Origin: Epiperipatus broadwayi
Taxonomy: Eukaryota; Onychophora; Udeonychophora; Euonychophora; Peripatidae
Direction: 5' to 3'
DNA: 64,000 nucleotides
Assembly (NCBI GenBank): GCA_028023455.1
Contig: JAQFVV010007214.1
Location: 62,001 to 126,000 of the forward strand
Shown here: piece by piece, positions 39,304 to 50,073 of the stretch
Layout of the letters: each line of letters opens with the position of its first letter
Numbering within the stretch: position 1 is the stretch's first letter
Notes under the pieces: generated by a model
What the model saw: the letters and a program-made list of their open reading frames with translations, nothing else
What the model was told of the DNA's origin: nothing
The model's database searches: none
Translations under genes and position numbers: made by a program

Positions 39304-40948
39304 GTTACATAATATACTATAAAATACTTTGTCAAAGACAACAGATACTGATAATCTCATCTGGATTTAATTATAAATAAGGTGAAACAATATCAAAAAT
39401 CTACTCCAGAGTAAAAGAATGTCTGGTAATTTTAAAAAAAGTCAGTAAAGGAGAAGACATTTACGTGAAGACCAGCAATTCATAGTTGGTGAGGGGTTGT
39501 CGTTATGGTACCCAATTTTTAAATGAGCTATTCTTTAAAAAGCCTCAAGACCATTGTGCATTTGCACATATTGATGTACTCTTTATTAGCATATATGTGT
39601 GTTAGATTCATAAGTAAGAATTGATTAACCACATTCATTAAAAATCTTATTTAAACACTTAGGTACATTCTTTCTATTAAGTCAATTTCTACTAAAACCA
39701 TGGCATTTAAGTTTATGGCTAATTAAATGGATTGTGTTTCCATTTTTATTTCACAATTGTTATCTTTATCTAATTTATGATTACCAATATTTATGTATGT
39801 TGGGTGTAAAAAGAAAAGATTGCAACCATAATACTTGGATAAAAAAGCAAGCTTGTATCACTGACCTCATTGAAAGCATTAAGAGACAAATGAAATCTGA
39901 ACTAGTCACATTGTTAGAAGATATAATATTAGTAGTATTGACAAAGTCTTAAACTGAATTCCACAAAAAGATAGAGAGATAAAATAAGGAAGTTTATTGA
40001 TGAGATGTAGAGAGGAGAGACTGTGAATTGGAGAAACTGGCTTAAATTAAGTGACCTTTATCCTGCAGTGGATTAAAAATGGCTAAAAATGATGTCTTAG
40101 AAACAGCTGAAGGTTTACTGATGATAGCATATTAGTTGCTTTTATATATTGAACTATTTCCAGCATCTAGCGGAAATTGTTAAATGTTTTTTTTTTTTAA
40201 AAAAAAATTCAAAACTTTATTTATATGTACTACATCGTAACGGTCAGATTTGTAAATTCACACAACAAAATACGGAGTTCTGTCAAATTATACCAAGCCT
40301 GATCCAGATGAGGGTTGAGACCACAAATCAGATCGCACCTCAGCTCCTCCACCAACACTCCACGACTTACTACTCTATGAATGTAGAAATATGAGCATTA
40401 TAATATATACCTTGTACCCTTGCCAAACCGATACTTAAGAAAATGAATAATGTTAATAATCTTCCAGCTTGATCTCATTTAATAAAATAAGAAATATATA
40501 CTAATAATGTCTTAATATAATTTTCTACGATTAGACTAGCTCAAATTCAATAATTATCAATATATGGTTCGATTGAATAAATAATAAATAAGAATCATGA
40601 GACATCACATGATCACTATCTTATACTAGCACGGATAGGGATTTTATGCACAAGCCTTCTGGCATCCATTGATTGCTCTTGTTAGCACAAGATGGCACTA
40701 CTATATGGAGAGTTTTGCTTTGTTTTGGATTGTTTAATCATGAGACATTTAGCAAAGATATAACAGTGAGTAAACATTGAGAACATCTCCATAAAGATAC
40801 ACCCTCCATGGCATAAGAATACTATCCTTCTAAATTCATACAAGAACACAAATCTATAGTATTCCTACGACTTTGAAATATATTAAATAATTTTAATATA
40901 ATATTATTAAATTATAATTTCTGTTATTAAATAATATTCATTAAGGCT
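39304..40948. other. Arm sequence without recognised genes
   Basis: No gene is supported. Frames at 39734-39952 and 40149-40394 have no domain and are not conserved in the mirror copy. Confidence 0.45.
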
Positions 40949-41005
40949 GTAGCCTCAATCACATGCGTATAAAATGAATGTGCGTTTAAATAAATTTATA
41001 ATTAC
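40949..41005 (+). repeat. Short dispersed repeat, copy 1
   Basis: This block (GCCTCAATCACATGCGTATA, then GTGCGTTTAAATAAATTTAT) shares its second half with 42351-42378 in direct orientation and its first half with the arms of the fold-back at 42174-42343. Mirrored near 47882-47945. Confidence 0.6.
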
Positions 41006-41190
41006 AATTTCTGTTATTAAAATACAATATGATCCCGGGTTCTATAATATAAAATCAATGAAGGAATTAAAAATCCTGTAGCCAAACATAATGAGGGATT
41101 TTGCATCATATTTAACTACCCCTCTAAAATAATAAAAATATAAAGTATTCTAACCCTCAATTCTATTAATAGCCTATCTTATGTCTAATA

Positions 41191-41494
41191 TTTATAGATA
41201 TAATAAACACCTCCATACTTCCCTATTCTTTTTAAATTCATATAAATAAAAATACAATAAAAGACAAAGGACTCCCAAAATGCATTTCATGCTGAACCAG
41301 CACTCATCAGTTGGCCCAGGTCACTATCTCTCATATATATCTCTATTACATGAAGAATATTTATCTAGATTAAATTGTTACATTTTCATTTACCATTGTC
41401 AAACTTCCCTCTACTCACAATTTTGATGCTATCCATTTCAGATAAATACAATAATGATTATTACTAATCATTATCGAAACTAGAGATTATCTTT
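41191..41494 (-). mobile_element. ~300-bp hammerhead-bearing repeat, copy 2 (left arm)
   Basis: Reverse-strand copy of the repeat at 7564-7866, matching end to end at about 85-90% by eye. Many positions are identical to copy 1 where the right-arm mirror differs, so this arm preserves the ancestral state better. Confidence 0.65.
41270..41322 (-). ncRNA. Type I hammerhead ribozyme, copy 2
   Basis: Minus-strand order is as follows. GACC-TGGG-CCAA is at 41322-41311 and CTGATGA at 41310-41304. Stem II GTGCTG/CAGCAT has loop GTT, or equivalently the five-base-pair stem with loop GGTTC. GAAA is at 41288-41285, then the ATGCAT stem III, cleavage triplet ATT, and TTGG plus GTC completing stem I. Core residues are all present. 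The cleavage-site base is T, where copy 1 has C; this is allowed (NUH) but usually slower. Outer stem I is one pair shorter than in copy 1. Confidence 0.65.
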
Positions 41495-42173
41495 AATAAG
41501 TATAATATCAATAATAACAATAAATATTATAATAACCAACTCTTTTATTTATTATGTGGCATGATAAATTTATAGACTAATCTGAATAATATAACAATAA
41601 GAAAAATATGTTTAATTTATGTGGCAACAATTTGAATGATTAATTATGACTAAAACAATATAATAATAGTGAAATAATTCCAGTGTCTTATTCTGAAATA
41701 ATAATATTATATGCAAAATATTTTATATGTTTAATCTTAAATTCTGTGGATCAGATCTTTTGAAAGTGAAAACATCAATCAATAATACTGTCAAAGATTT
41801 TTATAAAGAAATTAACAAATTTATTCTAGTTAACAAAACGAAATTTATACAATAAATCTACAATTAAATATCCCTAGAGCGAACAAATATAATATTAAAA
41901 TCTAAAAATTATACACAAAATTATAGATAAATATAATTAGATGACATATCACCAAAACAGAAAAATTCCAATCATATATGCCTTGACTCTAGCTTATTTA
42001 TCACGAATAAAGATTCAAATATCAATATTTACTTCTGAAAACTATGTTAAATTTATTATCAATTAAATAAATAAAATAGTATTATTTCATTATTTTTATA
42101 AAATATAAAATATTTTATATAATATTTTAATTAGACAAAATATATTCTGGGTTCGTTTTATATTCATAAAATA

Positions 42174-42343
42174 TAAGTCATATTTACTGAGTCTATAACC
42201 TCGATAATATGCGTATAAAATGCGATAGTAGGGACCTCTACAGGTGTTTTAACCAAGCTTGTGGTTAAAACACCTGTAGAGGTCCCTACTATCGCATTTT
42301 ATACGCATATTATTGAGGTTATAGACTCAGTAAATATTACTTA
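42174..42343. repeat. Small fold-back element, left arm
   Basis: About 82-bp arms around a 6-bp loop (AGCTTG, 42256-42261). Only about two mismatches are seen (near 42179 and 42203). The arms contain GAGTCTATAACCTC and ATGCGTATAAAATGCGATAG. It is nested inside the giant inverted repeat. In the right-arm mirror (46520-46695) the second half is garbled. Confidence 0.85.
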
Positions 42344-42350
42344 TGTAATC

Positions 42351-42378
42351 AATGTGCGTTTAATAAATTTATAATTAC
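42351..42378 (+). repeat. Short dispersed repeat, copy 2
   Basis: AATGTGCGTTTAATAAATTT and the following TATAATTAC repeat the block at 40978-41005 with a one-base deletion. Mirrored at 46493-46520. Confidence 0.6.
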
Positions 42379-44186
42379 AAAATATAAGTCAGTGAAATAA
42401 TGTTTATTCATGTACTAAAATACTTTGCTTGGTACCACTCTAAGTTTTATTATACATTTTGCATGTTAAAAATATAAAAAATTAAATAAATAAGCATTCA
42501 TAATTCCACTTCACATTTGTCATTCTGATGTTTCTTGTAAAATATGCATTTCTTCAAAATATTGATTTTATCCAAAAAATATCAAAAGTATTAAGAATAG
42601 TCATGATCCCTCTACCATTTTCATAACTAGCATTAAGTATCCAAGATCATTTGCATTTCAGCCTAGTTCAAAACCTATCTTACCATCTAGTTTTAAAAAC
42701 AATGCGTCATTCTGGGTTTATTCATTATTCTACCAGAATACTAATCTCTACTATAATGTGTAATCAATGAAACAAAGAGAGTGATAAAATGTATAGGATA
42801 TGAATGAAGAACTAGAGTACAAATTCAATAATACAAGAAATAAATTCACTCATTCACATGGAAAGCAGTGCAGAAGACTATTAGGTAGGACTTAGTCAAC
42901 TACCTATAAAAATACATCATGGTTTTTCTCAGCACTTACAGATAATAAAAAACAACAACAAATAACTAACACTGCCCATGGAAACAAAATACAGTAATAT
43001 AGGATTTTGTAACTATATCGGTACAATATTTAAACTTTGATAAAATATATAGAATAGCATTCCTATCGTATTGACACATCCTAAATATACATCCCAGGCT
43101 GTTCAATTATTACTTCCCTGCCACTATCGTTAAAAATTTCATATAGATTTAAAATATCTACATCGCAAAATAAACTGAACTAGACATTCTAATACATAAA
43201 CCAGCATATTAAATTCATCAGGCTATGAATATTATAAGAAAATGTTTTCTAAAAGTTTAAGCTTAGACGCAAATACAAATGACTTGATAAAAATATATAA
43301 CGAATATTTCTATGTCTTCAAAATACATGTAATAGTTTTTTTTTTACTTTACAAAAAAAAAAATAATAATAATAAAATTATAAAGTATTTAATAAAGTTA
43401 TAACTAACTCATAAAATATATACATATTTACAATTTACAGCTTATATTATTCAATAAAATTTGCATGTGTTTTTAATCCACACATCCTTATGCCCATTCT
43501 TTCAGCATAAAATAAATATTTATATCCCGAGCTATTTCAAAATTATACCACATAATATCAATAATAATTAAATTACCTAAGTGATTAAATAGTATTATAA
43601 TCATATTTGAAATCTTCTTTTCTTCTATTACATAGCAATGATATATCATAAATTTTATTCATACAGCATCCATTATATATACTGTATTTCATAAAAAAAG
43701 TGTTTTCAAAGTTTTAAAATTGTTAATCTATTCTAAAGATTAAAATTAGCTAAGCAAAATGATTATTAGTTCAACTTTATCTAAGATAAAATATATAAGT
43801 TTTATTTGTAATATTAATTTTTTTTTAGAATTAATAAATAAATCAATAATAAACATTTAGTTATGAATTTTGTTCTTAAAGTTCTTCATTGAAATCCTGA
43901 TGAGAAGATGGGGTATAACAATTTATGCTGTTGTTATGACAACAGTCTCTTGTTCACAGTTTTTCTTTCTCCCAACTCTCTTTTCCTTAACTTATACATA
44001 AACTAAAAAACTAGTAAATCCTAGACGAGCATAAGGGTTGGGTAAAGCAGACAAAACGTGTAGTAGATTATACCAATTGGAGCTTAAATGAATCTACTGG
44101 ATTCTCACCCATATGACTACACTTTCATCAAACTATACCTATACAATTTAAAAAATATAAACTTATTATTAATGAACCCAAAATAA
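42379..44186. other. Arm sequence approaching the pivot
   Basis: No gene is supported. Left-right divergence is highest here and often comes as short clustered replacements. Confidence 0.5.
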
Positions 44187-44483
44187 ATGAAAAAAAAAGA
44201 CATTATAGAAGCTCATAAACAACTTGTTAAAATGTCAAATAATAGATGCAGGAATAAAAAAAAATGTATTTATGAATTTAAAGTTGGAGATAGAGTATTG
44301 ATAAAGACTTTCCATCCTAGTAAACCATTAGAGAATAAATATCACAAATTATACAACACATATGAAGGACCTTATACTATCATTAAAAAGGCAGGTCCAA
44401 ATGCATTTTGGATTAACCAAGAAGGAGAGATTCGTGGTACATATAATTCACGAATTTTAAAACCTTATTTTGGCTGTTTATAA
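44187..44483 (+). CDS. Integrase C-terminal fragment (GPY/F module), Ty3/gypsy-type
   Basis: A 98-codon frame, open from an ATG directly after a stop (44184-44186) to TAA. It reads YEFKVGDRVLIKTFHPSKP, then YEGPYTIIKKAGPNAFWI, and ends SRILKPYF. The GDRVL strand, the GPY motif and the closing LKPY are the C-terminal integrase module of Ty3/gypsy-like retroelements, which helps integrase multimerise and bind DNA. The catalytic core and zinc domain are absent, so this is a tail fragment, not a working gene. It spans the left-arm edge and the unique pivot. The first ~58 codons are mirrored in the right arm and the remainder is unique. Confidence 0.75.
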   Translation: MKKKDIIEAHKQLVKMSNNRCRNKKKCIYEFKVGDRVLIKTFHPSKPLENKYHKLYNTYEGPYTIIKKAGPNAFWINQEGEIRGTYNSRILKPYFGCL

Positions 44484-44542
44484 TATTATATAAAGAAATA
44501 AGGTGAATATCAAGATAAGAATTGGGCAGTGTAAACCATACG
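44361..44542. other. Pivot (spacer) of the giant inverted repeat
   Basis: About 180 bp with no reverse-complement partner. It contains the GPY/F end of the integrase frame and ~60 bp of A+T-rich sequence. The last homologous block of the arms is TAAACCATTAGAGAATAAAT plus the following ~18 bp. Confidence 0.8.
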
Positions 44543-44710
44543 GTTGTATAATTTGTGATATTTATTCTCTAATGGTTTACTTTAAGGTAAGTCTTTCCCC
44601 CTATCTTGGGCTTTAAATTCATAAATACATTTTTTTATTCCTGCATCTATTATTTGACATTTTAACTAAAGTTGTTTATGAGCTTTCTATATTCTTCCAC
44701 TTTGGGTTCA
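44543..44710 (-). pseudogene. Mirrored integrase fragment, frameshifted
   Basis: Reverse complement of the first part of the integrase fragment. It has a two-base insertion (AACTTTAGTTAAAATG against AACTTGTTAAAATG) and a replaced segment where the left copy encodes GDRVLIK, so the frame is lost. Confidence 0.65.
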
Positions 44711-46519
44711 TTAATAATAAGTTTATATTTTTTAAATTAAATAAAAATAGTTTGATGAAATTAGTAGTCATAAAGTATGAATCCAGTAGACTAATTTAAG
44801 CTTCCAATTGCAAAAATCTACTCCACGTTTTGTCTGCTTTACTTTCCCCTAATGCTCGTCTAGGATTTACGTTTTAGTTTATGTATAAGTTAAGGAGAAA
44901 GAGTTGGGTTAAAACTATGGTTAAGAGACTGTTGTCATAATTAACAGCATAAGGAATGAAATAACTTATCTTATCATCAAGAAAAAATGAAACAACCAAA
45001 ATTCATAACTAAATGTTTATTATTGATTTATTTATTAATTCTAAAAAAAAATTAATATTACAAAATAAAACATATATTTTTTATCTTAGATGAAGTTGAA
45101 CTTTAATTATCATTTGCTTTAATATTTTTAATCTTTAGAACTCGTTTAACAATTTTTTAAAACTTTGAAAGCCCTTTTTTTATGAAATTACGGTATATAT
45201 AATGGATGCTGTATGAATAAGATTTATGATATATCACAGCTAGACATAGTAGAAGAGTAGATTTCAAATATGATTATAATACTATTTAATCACTTAGGTA
45301 ATTTAATTATTAGTGATATTATGTGGTATACGAAAAGAAATAGCTCGGGATATAAATATTTATTTTATGCTGAAAAGAATGGGCATAGAGAATGTGTGGT
45401 TTACAAACATATTTAAATTTTATTGAATAATATAAGCTATAAAAGTAAATATAAATATATTTTATGGGATTAGATTATAACTTTATTAAAATCCCTATAA
45501 TTTATTATTATTATTTTTTTTTTGTAAATTGAAAAAAACTATTACATGTATTTTGAAGACATAGAAATATTCGTTATATATTTTTATCAAGTCAAACTAT
45601 TTGCGTCTAAGCTTTATCCTGTAGAAAACATTTACAAACGCAATGACCATAGCCTGATAAATTTAATATGCTGGTTTATGAAAAAATTAGAATGTCTAGT
45701 TCAGTTTATTTTGCGATAATTAGGTATTTTTAAATCTATATGAAATTTTTAACGATAGTGGCTTTGGGGAAAACAATAATTGAACAGCCTGGGATTTTCC
45801 CTTAGGATGTGTCAATACGATAGGAGTCTTATTCTACATATATTTTATCTAAGTTTAAATAGTGTACCGATATAGAAAAAAAATCTATATTACTGTATTT
45901 TGGTTCCATGGGCGAATGTTAGTTATTTGTTGTTATTTTTCAACCTCTGTAGAGAGTGCTGAGAAAAACCATGATCTCATTTTATAGGTAGTTGACCAAA
46001 TCTACCTAATAGTCTTCTGCACTACTTTCCATGTCAATTCAGTAAATTTATTTCTTGTATTATTGGTTTTGTACTCTAGATCGATTCATAAATATCTATA
46101 CATTTATCACTCTCTTTGTTTCAAGGATTACACATTATAGTAGAAGTTAGTATTCTGGTAGAATAATGAATAAAACAGAATGTAACATGATGATTTTAAA
46201 ACTAGATGTGGCTAAGGAACGTTTTGAACTATGCTGAAATACAAATGATTCTTGGGTGCAAAATGCTAGTTATAAATATATTTATGGGTTCATAATTATT
46301 CTTAATACTTTTGATATTTTTTTTAAAAATCAATATTTTGAAGAAATGCATATTTTACAAGGAAAGCAGATTTAAAATGTGAAGTGGAAAATTTAATTTT
46401 ATATTTAACATGCAAAATGTAGATTAAAAGTGGTACCAAGCAAAGGGAATTTTAGTACATGAATAAACATTATTTCACTAGAGCCCTATTTTGTAATTAT
46501 AAATTTATTAAACGCACAT
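44711..46519. other. Right-arm sequence near the pivot
   Basis: Mirror of 42379-44186. No gene is supported. Confidence 0.5.
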
Positions 46520-46695
46520 TATTTACATAAGTAATATTTACTGAGTCTATAACCTCAATAATATGCGCATATAAAATGCGATAGTAGGGACCTCTACAGG
46601 TGTTTTAACCACAAGCTTGGATTACCACAGTAAGCACCTACTATCCCCCCCCCCACGCATATTATCAAGGTTATAGACTCAGTAAATATGACTTA
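46520..46695. repeat. Degraded mirror of the small fold-back element
   Basis: The first arm is well preserved up to TTTTAACCACAAGCTTGG. The second arm is scrambled to ATTACCACAGTAAGCACCTA and a run of C before recovering at CGCATATTATC. The order of damage, clean then garbled after the hairpin turn, is notable. Confidence 0.75.
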
Positions 46696-47392
46696 TATTT
46701 TATGAATATGAAACCAGGCAAATTATATTTTGTCTAATTAAAATATTATATAAAATATTTTATATTTTATTAAAATAATGAAATAATACTTTTTTTATTT
46801 AATTGATAATAAATTTAACATAGTTTTCAGAAGTAAATATTGATATTTGAATCTTTATTCGTGATAAATAAGCTAGAGTCAAGAAATATATGATTGGAAT
46901 TTTTTTGTTTTAATGATATATATTCTCATCTAATTGTATTTATCACCAATTTTGTGTATATCCCCCAGATTTTAATATTATATTTGTTCGCTCTAGAAGA
47001 GATATTTGAATTGCAAGTGTATTTTTCAAATTTTTTGGTTTTGTTAACCAAATTAAATTTGTTAATTTCTTTATTAAAATCCCCCACGGTAATGTTATTG
47101 ATTGATGTTTTCACTTTCAAAAACCCCCCCCACAAATTTAAGATTAGAAAGCATATAAAATATTTTGCAATAATATTATTATTTCAGAATAAGACACTGG
47201 AATTATTTCACTATTATTATATTGTTTTAGTCATAATTAATCATTCAAATTGTTGCCGCATTCTTTTAACATATTTTTCTTATTGTTTATTTATTCGGAG
47301 CCAATCTATAAAATTTATCATGCCCATAATAAATAAAGGATTTGGGTTTATTATAATATTTATTGTTATTATTGAGTTATACTTTTTATTAA

Positions 47393-47700
47393 GATAATCT
47401 CTAGTTTCGATAATGATTAGTAATAATCATTATTATATATTTATCTGAAATGGATAACAGCAAAGGTGTGAGTAAGGGGGAGTTTGACAATGGTAAATGA
47501 AAATGTAATTGTTTAATCTAGATAAATATTTTTCGTGTAATAAGAGATATATATTAGAGATAGTGACCTGGAATAACTAATGAGTGCTGGTTAAGCACGT
47601 AATGCGTTTTAGAAGTACATTATCATTTATTGTATTTTTATTTATATGAATTTTAAAAGAATAAGGGGAAGTATGGAGGTGTTTATTATATCTATAAATA
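47393..47700 (+). mobile_element. Hammerhead-bearing repeat, right-arm mirror, core broken
   Basis: Mirror of 41191-41494. The ribozyme region (47565-47616) reads CTAATGA where CTGATGA is required and GTAA in place of GAAA, and the stem I strands no longer match, so no cleavage is expected from the sequence as given. Most of these differences are unique to this copy among the three. Confidence 0.65.
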
Positions 47701-47881
47701 TTAGACATAAGATAGGCTATTAATAGAGGTGAGGGTTAGAATACTTTATATTTTTATTATTTTAGAGGGTAGTTAAATATGATGAAAAATCCCTTCATTA
47801 TGTTTGGCTACAAGATTTTAATTCCTTCATTGATTTTTATATTATAGAACCCAGGATCATGTATTTTAGTAACCGAAATTT

Positions 47882-47945
47882 GTAATTATAAATTTATTTA
47901 AACTTGCACGATATTTTTATACGCATGTGATTGAGGCTACGGCCT
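47882..47945 (-). repeat. Short dispersed repeat, right-arm mirror of copy 1
   Basis: GTAATTATAAATTTATTTAA, then ACGCATGTGATTGAGGCTAC, is the mirror of 40949-41005 with a few changes. Confidence 0.55.
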
Positions 47946-49595
47946 CATGAATATTATTTAATAACAGAAAATTATAATTTAATAATAATATATTAAAATT
48001 ATTTAATATATTTCAAAGTCGTAGAATACTATAGATTTGTGTTTAACTAGTATAAATTTAGAAGGATAATATTCTTTATGCCATGGAAGAAGTATCTTTA
48101 TGGAGATGTTCTCAATGTTTTTTCACTGTTATATCTTTGCTAAATAATGCATGATTAAATGATCAAAATCTCCATATAATAGTGCCATCTTGTATATAAC
48201 AAAACAATCAATGGATGCCAGAAAGAAAACATATGCATAAAAAAAGTATCCGTAGCAAGTAAATAGTGATCATGTGATGTCTCATGATTCTTTATTTATT
48301 ATTTATTCCAATCGAAAAATATATTGATAATTATTGAATTTGAGCTAATCTAATCGTAGAAAATTATATTAAGACATTATTAATATATATTTCTTTATTT
48401 TTATTAAGTAAGTTCAAGCTGGAAGATTGGTGGCATTTATTCATTTTCTTAAGTATCGGGTTGGCAAGAATACAAGAAATATATTATAATGCTTCGTATT
48501 TCTACATTCATAGAGTAGTAAGTCGTGGAGTTTTAGAAACCTTTGAGTGCGATCTGATGCATGGTCTCAACAAGGGCTTGGTATAATTTGACGGAACTCC
48601 GTATTTTATTGTGTGGAGCTACAAATCGTGACCCCCCACATATTTACCCCGTGCTGAATTTTTTTTTAAAAAAAACATTTAAATTTCCGCTAGATACTGG
48701 GAATTGACAATATATAAAAGCAGCTAATATGCTATCATCAATGGAAACCTTCGGCTGTTTCTAAGACATCATTTTTAGCCATTTTAATCCCACTGCAGGA
48801 AATAGGTCAGCCGAGTTGGTTCCAACAGTCTCTCCCTCTCTACATCTCATCAATAAACTTTCCTTTATTTTATCTCTCCTATCTTTTTATTGAATTCAGT
48901 TTAAAACGCACTTTGTCAACTACTACTAATATTTATATCTTCTGAACAATATTGACTGATTCAGAGACTGTTGGGTCTTAATCCTTTCAATTAGTCAGTA
49001 TTTGAAGCTTGCTTTTTTATCAAGTATTATAATTTGCAATCCCCTCACACCCAACATATTTATAAATATTGGTAATCATAAATTAAACAAAGGCAACAAT
49101 TGCGGAATAAAAATAAAACACAATCCATTTAATTAGCCATAAATTTAAATGCCATAGATTTAGTAAGTAAAAACATAATACAAGGAATAATACTAAAGTG
49201 TTACAAAATCAAGATTTTTAATGAATATAGGTTAATCGATCATACCCCTCAATTTAACACTTTTTTTATATATAAACTCAAGAAATTTGCCGTTTTTTTC
49301 ATCAATAGCTGTGCAAAATGCACAATGATCAACCCCGAGAGACTTTTTAAGAATATTCATTTAGAGGTAGATTGCCCTATTTACATTTGGCCCCTCGCCC
49401 GGCTTTATGAATTGCTGAGATTCACGTAAATGTCTTCTCAAATACTGACTTTTTTTAAAATTACCAGACGTTCTTTTACTCTGGATTAGATTTTTGACAT
49501 TGTTTCACCTTATTATATAATTAAATACAGATGAGATTATCAGTATCTGTTGTCTTTGACAAAGTATTTTATAGTATATTATGTAACATCTATAG
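47946..49595. other. Right-arm sequence without recognised genes
   Basis: Mirror of 39304-40948. No gene is supported. A C-run near 48631 and GC-rich oddities near 49390 are absent from the left arm. Confidence 0.5.
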
Positions 49596-50073
49596 CACGG
49601 ATCTCCAGCTAGTCGATCAGCTGACCACCTAATTTGATCGCTAAGCCATTTTTGATCGATCGCGAGGCCAATCTGGCAAGAGCTGTCAGGTAATGAGTGA
49701 AGCAAATTAAGACATGTTTTTCAAGTTTTTTTGCTTATTTTTATTCTAAATTTTTTTTCAATTCTAGTTAGGTGAAGTCCTCCTCAGCCATATCATTATT
49801 TAAAGCCAATATTTTTAATACTTGATTTGTTTTAGCTGAGAATTTGAATTAGTAAATATTGTTAATAATTATTCATGTTGCTTTAAACTGATTTTATGAG
49901 TTTTTTGGTCCGTTAAATAATTATTATTTTTACTAGGTAGATATATAAAAATAATAAATTATTTCACATCTCCCTCTCTCTTAGACTTCTCACTACGACA
50001 ACTGTAGTCGATCTGTATATATTTTTTGCAAATAAAAAATGGATCAAATGAGCACAGAAGTTAACCATCCCTC
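49596..50073 (-). mobile_element. hAT-type element, right-arm mirror
   Basis: Mirror of 38833-39295. The ATCTATAG duplication is kept at 49588-49595 but altered at the far end (CACTATCG). Internal differences include GGAGATCCGTGC against GGACATCCGTGC and several indels. Confidence 0.75.

Larger units (their letters stand above)
24912..44360 (+). repeat. Left arm of a giant inverted repeat
   Basis: About 19.45 kb whose reverse complement reappears at 44543-64000 in full collinear order. Anchor pairs are 24912 with 64000, 28341 with 60579, 33295 with 55627, and 44320 with about 44582. Position sums stay near 88,900-88,925, so there is no large rearrangement. The distal part (to about 35.7 kb) is nearly identical to its mirror. 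From there to the pivot the arms diverge increasingly. All elements in this arm (LINE, hAT-type, hammerhead repeat, microsatellites) are shared, so the duplication is younger than they are. Confidence 0.95.

Noticed and set aside
38997-39312. 70-codon frame over the hAT-type element as a transposase
   Set aside because: Too short, crosses the element end, and has no transposase motif.
46894-47397. Longest open frame of the window (167 codons, plus strand)
   Set aside because: It is a hydrophobic T-rich frame in the poorly supported part of the right arm. The mirrored left-arm sequence does not keep it, and it crosses a C-run that is absent there. Judged a chance or error-made frame.
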